Assembly: GCA_021234155.1 (NCBI GenBank) | Contig: JAJEKV010000020.1 | Span: 8,106,563 to 8,170,562, forward strand | Length of the DNA: 64,000 nt | Direction of reading: 5' to 3' | Source: Isoetes taiwanensis | Taxonomy: Eukaryota; Streptophyta; Lycopodiopsida; Isoetales; Isoetaceae | Shown here: positions 56,101 to 64,000 of the stretch, one piece after another | Position numbering within the stretch: position 1 is the first letter of the stretch | How the letters are laid out: every line of letters begins with the position of its first letter | The notes under the pieces: generated by a model | What the model saw: the letters and a program-made list of their open reading frames with translations, nothing else | Database searches by the model: none | What the model was told of the DNA's origin: nothing | Position numbers and translations under genes: made by a program

Positions 56101-57748
56101 AGACAGGGTGTTTTCAGACGCTGGGTGCATTAATGAACTCGTAGGATACAGAATTTTTTGATGCGCTCTATCACTAAGTCTTAGTCTCTTTTTTTTGCTA
56201 GATTTGACTAGCACTTTCAACTAGGAGAATGCTCCTAGATGTTGAGACTTGCTGTAATTATTTGGTCTCATAGACCGTCTGGGTCTTTCTTTCTTTCTTT
56301 CTTTCCTTCTTTCTTTCTTTCTTTCTTAGCCTAGATATATTCCATTATTTTTAACCTGTTGATTAAATTCTAGAAAGATGCACTTGAAGTCCTTGCAGCA
56401 TCTGAGAATGTCCATTTAAGGCCTGGTATTGAAAGGTAACCTGCGACAAATAGGCTTATTTCTGAAGTAGCGTTCTTATTTTTATGGGATTACTACCGTT
56501 TGCAGCTTTATAGACGAGGTAACTCTCGGAGGATTGCCCCTATGCCTCCTGATCAATTGCAATAATATTGGTGAACATATATCCAGGTATATACTATCAT
56601 TGTGTATTTTCATTTTTTAGGATTAGGGAAGAGGGAATGCAATATTCCACTCTTATTGGAGCCTGAGATAACCTAGTTTGCATAATCTAGGTTTTTGCAC
56701 TGTTGTGTAGACATCATGTAGAGACTGTACAGCTTCTATGCCTTAAATCAACACAAACCTACCACCTTTACATACTAGATAACATAAAGGAAACATGCAA
56801 TTTAAACTCCAAAGATGCTTCTGCTATAGAGGGGGGATTAGCTTGTTTGGGAAACCTTTAACCAAGGACTAATTGCTTGTGTATATTTTGCAAACTACAA
56901 ATATCATACCTGTAAGTCCATTTACGTTGTGATTACCTAATGTTTGGTCTAATTTGCAATAACAACAGGTTACTTGTTCGGAGATTAGGATCAGAACGGC
57001 TCAGAAGAATTCGATTAGTTGGTGAAGAAGAAGTATGCAACAGTGCTTATGGTCAGGTTGTTCGTAATATGGGAGAGAACGCTGCTGTTGACGAGGCTTT
57101 AGCAGAAGAAATTTCCAGAGCTGGTGCATCTCTGACTACTTTAGAAAGAGAATTTATCTCCAAGTGTCAAATTTGTATATGGTATAATGGCATTTCGAAT
57201 ACTCAAGGTTGTTCATTAGGTCAATAGTTGCGGCAGAAAAGCAACGGGTTGCTGAAGAAGTCGCATTGCTCTTAAAGTTGAACAGTGTGGTGCTTGATAC
57301 AGGCTCAAAGGAAGTGTAAGTTGCCATTCCTTCCCTGTAGAGTCTTTAACAATTATACGATGTTCAAAGATGTGACGTGTTACTGCAGCTCAAGAATGAA
57401 GGTAGCGTTGTTACGAACAGGAGCTGAATTGGCTGGACTTCCTGTTGATCGTTGCATTCTATTAGCTGGTAATCATTTAGATGTACAGTCGGCCAACCGT
57501 ATCGGCATGCCTTGTGTTGTGATGCGTAGCAGGTGAGGATCTCTGCTAATAGTTAATTGGCATAGTTGTATTAAGCTTATTCATGACAATCTCGTGGTAA
57601 GTGCAAAGTAAATGCCAAAAGCAGATTCTAATGGCATTCTTTTTTCATAAGCTTGACAGCCAGAGCAGAGTTTCCAACAGCAAGTGGAGTATTTGATGAT
57701 TTTGGAGCCGGCTCGTTGACTCTATCACGTCTTAAAAAGTTTGTTTAA
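53113..57748 (+). CDS. HAD-like hydrolase (CbbY-like), probably plastid-targeted
   Basis: Eleven exons: 53113-53345, 53768-53817, 53888-53951, 54013-54061, 54144-54212, 56374-56435, 56506-56586, 56969-57163, 57220-57315, 57389-57532, 57652-57748. All introns are GT-AG, phases agree, and the sum is 1,140 nt (379 codons). The N-terminal ~65 residues are rich in Ser, Pro and Arg, like a transit peptide. Order of conserved parts: MEIDGVLVDLHQFG (HAD motif I), FQKLGLDCAHWNEPVYFDLL, IGWPSSLP, LRPGIE, LLVRRLG and RLVGEEEV, RTGAELAGLPVDRCI, GMPCVVMRS, RAEFPTASGVFDDFG. The nucleophile Asp of D-x-D-G is Glu here (EIDG); I recall close plant relatives having similar changes, so it may not be an ordinary phosphatase. 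Intron 5 is 2.2 kb and holds a LINE fragment. Substrate unknown. Confidence 0.88.
55600..56331 (+). mobile_element. LINE 3' fragment inside intron 5 of the HAD-like gene
   Basis: The open piece 55666-55956 reads VKIEAGRAKDRAREQRICQL, then CNFGAVESEEHFSFLC, matching the C-terminal Cys/His region of the LINE at 31,337 (KLEIETGRWAKIP, then CKICKSGDIEDEHHVFLAC). A basic tail (NRKRKSEG, then KKIKKGQP near 56,070) follows. It ends in (TTTC)n at about 56,286-56,331 instead of poly(A). It lies in the same orientation as the host gene, so its sequence is carried in the pre-mRNA. The 5' limit is approximate. Confidence 0.7.
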
Positions 57749-58122
57749 GTTTTTATATTTTGGAGCTGGGCACGGGCTAGGAATTGTGTTTAATACACTT
57801 GCATATTTGGAGCTGGGCCATAACTTTCTCCATGGGCTGTTTAATCAAAACGTTACACTGTGCTATTTTGACATTGTTTCCTGTCAGAGATGAAATTGTG
57901 TTTGTATGTATTCCTTCTGCCGAGGCATAGACTTTCCCTCACTTTGAACTTGTTCTAGAAAGGTTCATTTGCAAGGACAACGATCAACCTTCAAAATAAA
58001 TGCCAGATTGAGGCCCATAAGATGTATTAATACATAAGTGAGACACCAATTTGTTCTAGGTAGCACATAATCTACAAAATTTCATAAACTCAACTATAGT
58101 ACACAATGGGAGCATTCCCAGG
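57749..58122. other. Intergenic spacer between convergent genes
   Basis: 374 bp between the stop codons of the plus-strand HAD-like gene and the minus-strand UBP gene. The two 3' UTRs must share or overlap here, so antisense transcript overlap is possible. Confidence 0.6.
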
Positions 58123-61100
58123 TCAAGACTGTTGAATGGCTTCCACATCAGCATTCCTTATTGATCTCTGAGAGAAAAAAATTTGAAGTTGTTTAATCAT
58201 GTCTCCTTTTACAGATGCTGGCACTTCGTGGAGTAACGAGTCTTTAACTTCAAGAATCAAGTCCTCTCTGCATAAAACATAAAGAGTTATTGTTAATATT
58301 CTCAAATCCGAACCAGCTAGAATTCCACACATCTATACTTTTACATTAGATACCTTGAAATCTTGCTCAACTCATCAGATGCTCGACGCCGTTTGGCCTT
58401 CCTAAGGGACTCCCTTACAACATCACACCAGCCAGATGCAATCAACTTTTCACGGCCATCTTTCTCGAGCCTGGAAATAAAAATGTCAAATGAGTCTCCC
58501 GTTACAAAAATTGTACCAAATTCAGCCAAAAAATATGCAAAACGCTTACATAATTTTCAGCTCAGAAATGTCTACTTTCTCTTGCACTGCTTTCCTTTTC
58601 TGTGATGTAGTGCCAGAAACAGCACCTTCAATATGTTCTAATGGTGTGGATGAATGGGTCTCTGAAGGCAAGCTGGCTTCAATATATCCTAATGGTGCGG
58701 ATGAATGGCTGCTCTCATGCTTGCAGAGCTCAGCGTTTTCTATTTGTCCCGTCCTGCATAAGATGCTGGAGCGGCATTCAGCATTATTTGTTTCCTCAGA
58801 AAAACTTTCACCTGTGCTTGGTACAAGCCTTGGGCTGCAATCAATGTGCCTTTCACTTAGCACATTTTCGTCTTCTACTGTAACTTGAATGCTATTTGGA
58901 TTATCTTCCACACTGGAAGGGACACAATGGGCCGGCAGATCATGTCCGGGTTTTTCAAGGCATGAACCCTGCACAGCAGTCTCAGCACCATCAATGTTCT
59001 GGGCACCACTATGTATATTGTTATTCTGCTCAATCCCTGCCATTGGTTCTGATGCAAGATCACTATCATCGGATTGTTTGGACTCATTTTGGCTTGTGTT
59101 TTGAAGCTTATCATCAGTTTGGGTTGTAGCTGGAACTTTACTCTTAGATATACTGAACTTGACATGAATCTTAGGCCCATTCACAACAGCCACATTTCTC
59201 GGCTTTTTATTAGCGGGCACCTCCACCCGACTGAGCTTGCATCTTAGAGGTTGTGGGAGACAAGGATCAGTGTCAGGAGTCGTAGGAGGAGAAGGAGTAG
59301 ATGATGTAGCAGATATAATTTTTGCTGCTGAAATCCTCGGCCTCAAATTGCTACGTACATAAAAAAGTATGTACGCATTTTCTGCAAGTACCGTCTGTGC
59401 ACTCACCGCTGTTACATGAGCATCATTGCAGCAATACCATCTTCCATTTGCATCCTGGGGAAATTTTAATCAACAAGAACTTTAATATTAGAAATGACAG
59501 AAATGTTGACATGGACTATTAAAATTACCTTCACGTATGCATAATAATGTCCAGAGTACTGAGAGCCGCCATCATGTACAACTATGCCATATAATGAATA
59601 GTCTGGATGCAAATCCTGGTAAATAAACACACAAAAGTGAGTAAAAAACTTGATAAACTAATTTATAGGAGAAATCATTAAACTAATGCATGCAAAACAT
59701 AGCAATCAAATCATCATAATGACTTATGTTAAAACCAGGATAGAACATACAGATAGAACACACCAGGAATGCAAGAAATGTAATAACAATGGACAAGTTG
59801 ATGACCTAGATTTAGAGGCTCCAAATTCAAGAGTAGACAAAATAAAAGAGAATAACAAGGTGATAATGCCTAAAGAAGAATGCCTTTCCATGCTAAAAGA
59901 TGGAGCACATGATAGGGCACATGAATTACCTTGCTGGCTTTGCACATGTAGCCTGACAAATGTATTTTCTCCTCAAAGACAATATGGCGATCTATTTTCC
60001 CACCAAGGAAGTTCTCAAATCGCTGATTTTTCATAATAAGCATTATCCACTGAGAAACAGTGAGTCTAAAGGACGAAAATAAATATATTGAAACTTACCT
60101 TTAACTGTATAACCAACACATTAGGCGCTTGAAATATTGACATTTGTTTTCGTGCAGGAGACAGCTTTTTGCACCTGCGACAAACAAGGTACAGCAGCAT
60201 ACAGATTCATCAGGAAACCAACGAGTTTTGTTGTTTCCTGAATAGCAGAAATCTTACACTAACATAAAACACAATACATCAGTTTACATGCACACGTCAC
60301 ATAGCCTCATGGTGACAGCTCTCCAATTCATGAGGCTGTTATAATCTTTCTTCCTTAAAAGAGGTCTATTTCCTTAGCTCAAAGCACTACTAAGTTTATT
60401 TGTATCCATCAGGCAATAGACAAAAGGTATTAGCAAACATGAAATCCCAACCATTTTACGAACGTAGCCTAAGACAAAGAAAGTTCTCTTTAAAGGAAGG
60501 CTCTACAAATGAATGAAAAGGTGACTGAATCGGCAATTTTGACACCACGTGTGTTAAACTCTTATGGCACCAGATTCCACTGAACAGAACGTCATCAAAA
60601 TTATGAAACTCTAATTCATGGGACTTGTTTCATAAACCCAGATCCCATACTTTACTCATGCTATAAGATCCAAAGTATTCTTACTTGTTAATCAACTTAA
60701 AGTTTCTGTAAAGAAGGGGGCGAACAAGGAGCATCTACACGTGGAGCAGTACCCCACCAATTCTGTCCTAGTGGGTTTTGATTGAAAGAGGGTTGCCAAC
60801 TGCACGAAGTTAGATTGATTCTGCAACAGGTGTTCTTTATAAGACATTCTTGAGACTCTGAGCCATGCACAACAAAAGATTATTCAGTCAAACATCATTC
60901 CTTGTAGAACAGGAACCAGTCTGCAATAAGGCATCTCTACACTAAGGGGCCCCTCCTGACAGACATGAATGTAGACATGAACGTAGACAGAGTTGTGATG
61001 CAGCCTATGAGTACAGACAAAAAGGGCAATGTCCATTTGAAGTTTGTCCTAGGTAAAAAAAACAGTCTGGATTGTTTATTCTCACTGACTCCGACCACAC

Positions 61101-62249
61101 TCTGTTCACTATACAGCTCAACAACAAGCCGCAAGCAAACAGCATAATGATCATCATGAAATTGAACTTGGTGCACTATCAGCAGATAAATTTTCTGAAG
61201 AATAAATATTTGTTTTAGGAAAAAACTTTATCTTATCTTATCAAAATAAAATAAAAATAATTGCAGCACGCTATAATTTCATAGCAGTTTCCCCTAAACA
61301 CGACAATGTAGTTGATCCTTTGAGCAAGGTAAAAGTAAGAAAAAGTCTGTATTGTGCTCCTATATAAGTTTGACCAGAATTTTCACACTGCAAGCAAAAG
61401 CTACTCTTGAGCATGTTGATCACTACTAGACATTCTCTAAACAGATTTCAAGATGTAAGAAGACATAAGCTCAAAAAAGCCAAGACACGTACTTTTCACA
61501 TTGGTATTTGTTGTTGCCATCAAGAAACTCGGCCTGAAAAAATTTGCACAGAGCCTCCTTCACAGAACTCACATGCCAAAGATCAAGGCTCAAGTCCATG
61601 ATATCATCCTGCTTGTTAGATTCCATGGTACATGTCAAGCACCTAATCTGGTTCTGCACTATTCCGCCAAAAATTTCTTTCATCACTGTGTGTGGCTCTT
61701 CCTTTGGGCTACATTTCTCACTTTGTTTGCACAAATGCTTTGACTGCAAAATTTTATTATGTATTCTCACACACGCATTGTTACATGCATCAATGGCATA
61801 ACGTAAGAGCTCATGTGCATCTTCTTGACGTCCACTGCGGAAATGCTTCGCAAAAATCTGAAGACATCTATAAATCTTGGATGGTGTGTCTACAGCTGCC
61901 TCTGCACTCAGGAGAGATGCAATTCTTGTCTCTAGTAAGCAAAAAGGACAAGATGAATTATTCAATGGTTTTGTAATATCACCTGCACGACAGAAGGATA
62001 AAGATTATTGTTAACTTTACACGTCAGAAAATAAAAGAGCAAAAGAGATTCAAGAACTAAATCACAAAACTTACATTGTGAAGAGTGTAATTTTCGAAGA
62101 CAGAAATCTGCAAGCGGTGGTGTGTATGTAAGGCACTGGAGCACGCTATTCAAATAGCAAGTATTACCGAGATTCCTAAGACCTGAAGGTCGGCTTTTGC
62201 GCCGCCACTCCTCTGGCCAGGTTATATGCAATGGGGGGACACAAGCCAT
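58123..62249 (-). CDS. UBP25: Ubiquitin-specific protease, UBP25-like
   Basis: A cysteine deubiquitinase that cleaves ubiquitin from proteins. Eight exons: 62075-62249, 61493-61982, 60099-60174, 59930-60022, 59529-59615, 58550-59454, 58354-58470, 58123-58267; GT-AG introns, sum 2,088 nt (695 codons). Exon 1 holds the Cys box ([18 protein letters not shown]). Exon 2 has [20 protein letters not shown] and a zinc ribbon whose first pair is CLTC. Exons 2-3 have [17 protein letters not shown], the second Cys pair, built across the splice junction. Exons 5-6 give the His box ([20 protein letters not shown], then [10 protein letters not shown]). The C-terminal ~300 residues are low in complexity apart from a basic end segment ([18 protein letters not shown]). 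Cys, His and Asp/Asn catalytic positions are all present. The match to Arabidopsis UBP25 is from memory of that family; subfamily assignment is likely but untested. Confidence 0.9.
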
Positions 62250-63365
62250 ATAAAATTTTGAATTGGAGACAAAAAGTACCGAGTAAAAACGAATTCGGTC
62301 CTCAATACTTCAGCAAGAGCTGCATTTCAACAACAGACTCCTCTGAGGTAATACAAGAAATGAATATGAAACTTATTCTTGGAGAATCTGATGTACGCTT
62401 TGAATTCTGATACTTGCAGTCCAGAATTACTAGTTTCTGCCGAATTGAAAAAAATGGCTTCTCAAGCGCGAACCTAGACCTCTATTTAGAACCTTGCTCA
62501 TAAAAGATTAAACCGGAGCTCTTTATAAAACTGAACCCAAAAACCTAATCTCTGTTTTACAGCCGCATTGCCATAAAACTTCAAAATTGAAACAATATAC
62601 TGAATAAATCTGTGACGACTTCAAAATCGATGGATAAACACCATTCTTCCTGTGTTCTTGCTGTAGTTACTATAACTCATAAAGCGATACAAATAATAAG
62701 CTGAAATGCTTGTCCCCGGCAACCCTAACAAAGAAAAAAACACTAGAATACTTGTCTTTATATGTCGGACTCGATTCTTGACCAATTCTCTGCAAAATTT
62801 TGGAGGGCGAGGCTCCTTGTGTGAGCGGCCGGAGCCGTTTCTGGGCCTAGGTGTCGCAGCAGAAGCTTCGGATAGTGGAAAACTAGTTAATTTGGAGTAT
62901 GCGTGTGGCCAAGGGAGGGATTTAATCTGCTGACGTGGGCCGAATCGGGTCGTTTTATCTTCGTGCGCACCTGGCCATTTCAAGTACAGGTCGTCACTAT
63001 CTTGCCGGTAAAATTCTCCCCCCTAAAATTGGGGTCTTCAAGTTAAATATTAATATATGTTTTTTCCAAGGATTATGGGTTTATTTCGTGGGATTGAATA
63101 TGGGTCGTTGATCTTCAGCATATCCCGCGCATGATGCCACATCAACGGCTGCCATTTTTTCCACACAAAAATGCTTTGCCACTTTCTAAGGTCGATTCGA
63201 AACATGCCAAACATATAATTTCATCATCCATTAAATTTGGAACCTTTGCCCATCACCGTCATATATGAACCTTTGCACATCACCGCGATACACTTCAAAC
63301 CCATGGCTGAAACAAAACAATCAAAAAACAAGCTCCGTCTCATGGCATAGCTGTGGCAATAGTGA
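62250..63365. other. Upstream region of the UBP gene
   Basis: Probable 5' UTR and promoter of the minus-strand UBP gene. A GC-richer patch lies at 62,800-62,990. The minus-strand open frame 62983-62621 has no recognised domain and is best read as leader sequence. Confidence 0.45.
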
Positions 63366-63947
63366 TTGCCAATGAAAAAACATGCACTCCAAAGCTCCAT
63401 ACCTCCAACTGGAAGAAAACTCAATCGAATTCTAATAATACAACTGCCCACGATTCAATACACAATACTACCGTCAATACCAAAAAGAGAATGCATAAAA
63501 ACACCCCCTGTCAGCTCTGAGACCCAAAATCAAATAACCCAAACCGGGTTGAAAGGATGGCAAATCCACGAAACCAAAATGCAGAAAAAACCGAAACCCT
63601 GCTTCGAACTGCCGCAAATTCAGAACCCACGAAAGTGGATAAAATACGCCACAACCCACCAAAGGAGGCGCCGGATCTTCAAGGCTAAGGATGAATCCAG
63701 GAAAAAAGGGATGGATGAGCAGAAAACGCTTCAGTTCCGCTCCTTAACTGGACTTTCAAATCTTTTCACGAAAAAGCCCATATTGCTGGATATGTTGTTC
63801 GGCCGCTCCTTAACTGGACTTTCAAATCTTTTCACAAAAAAGCCCATGTTGCTAGATATGCTGTTCGGCCGCCATAGCTTCAGCTCCGGAACAACATTAT
63901 CTACAGCTGTTCAAGACTGCCCTGAACAACTGCACAAAGCGGAATAA
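63366..63947 (+). CDS. Unassigned ORF with in-frame 22-residue duplication
   Basis: A 193-codon open frame, basic in its first half. Residues ~125-168 hold two adjacent copies of RSLTGLSNLFTKKPILLDML followed by FG, the second with Ile changed to Met. A nearer start, ATGGATGAGCAGAAAACG at 63711, would give a ~78-residue protein beginning just before the repeat. The first half may be upstream leader. No family is recognised. The gene could continue past the TAA if spliced, beyond the window. Confidence 0.35.
   Translation: MPMKKHALQSSIPPTGRKLNRILIIQLPTIQYTILPSIPKRECIKTPPVSSETQNQITQTGLKGWQIHETKMQKKPKPCFELPQIQNPRKWIKYATTHQRRRRIFKAKDESRKKGMDEQKTLQFRSLTGLSNLFTKKPILLDMLFGRSLTGLSNLFTKKPMLLDMLFGRHSFSSGTTLSTAVQDCPEQLHKAE
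63737..63868 (+). repeat. 66-bp tandem duplication
   Basis: Copies 63737-63802 and 63803-63868 both begin CCGCTCCTTAACTGGACTTT and differ at about five positions. The period is a multiple of three, so an open frame is kept through both. Confidence 0.9.
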
Positions 63948-64000
63948 GGAGACGTCTAGCCCTCTTGATTCGCCATCCATCCTACCTAGCAGAGGTCGTT

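Overview
This window is nuclear DNA from a land plant. Low-copy genes with GT-AG introns encode plant-type proteins: a tonoplast aquaporin, a class 1A peptide deformylase, a UBP25-like deubiquitinase and a plastid-type HAD-like protein. They sit far apart in AT-rich DNA crowded with Ty3/gypsy, LINE, hAT and CACTA elements, and one intron has taken in a LINE fragment. This points to a moderately large, repeat-rich plant genome. I cannot name the species; the sequence does not decide between seed plants and seed-free plants.

Layout. 1-4.3 kb: pyrimidine-rich DNA with degenerate internal repeats, ending in a 40-bp direct repeat pair. 4.4-6.55 kb: two copies of a 67-bp fold-back, a TATA box and a decayed coding stretch of unknown origin. 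6.8-14.07 kb: a Ty3/gypsy chromovirus-type element with gag, protease, RT, RNase H, integrase and a chromodomain-like C terminus, pol being heavily frameshifted. It ends in a polypurine tract and a 1.67-kb 3' LTR; no 5' LTR was found. 15.1-15.9 kb: a short hAT-type element with an 8-bp target duplication. 16.5-17.4 kb: a LINE fragment and a MITE-like unit.

18.2-25.6 kb is a gene-bearing interval: an F-box gene with a broken frame (minus), a four-exon peptide deformylase (minus) and an MDR-family enoyl reductase/quinone oxidoreductase-like gene (plus) whose second exon does not keep frame. Copies of a short dispersed repeat lie just upstream of both minus-strand genes. 26.9-28.1 kb is a LINE relic. 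30.4-33.3 kb is a tandem array of about five ~440-bp units, each with a tRNA-like segment; one unit is split by a 5'-truncated LINE. 33.6-35.2 kb holds a complete three-exon TIP aquaporin gene (minus).

36-45 kb is mostly relics: a transposon-like coding remnant, a GC-rich island, and a second, decayed gypsy pol split by a 757-bp CACTA-like element whose 3-bp target duplication is intact. 45.19-52.49 kb is a 7.3-kb CACTA element with matching inverted ends and ACGTC-rich subterminal repeats. No transposase was recognised in it, but it contains an FCP1/NIF-type phosphatase domain, apparently captured from a host gene.

53.1-62.3 kb carries two complete convergent genes: an 11-exon HAD-like gene (plus) and an 8-exon ubiquitin-specific protease gene (minus). 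Summing the exons gives intact frames of 379 and 695 codons. The last kilobase holds an unassigned ORF with an in-frame 22-residue tandem duplication.

The genes do not form a pathway. Peptide deformylase and the HAD-like protein probably act in organelles, TIP in the vacuolar membrane, and UBP25-like in ubiquitin turnover. All exon borders were read by eye from splice signals, conserved motifs and frame sums.
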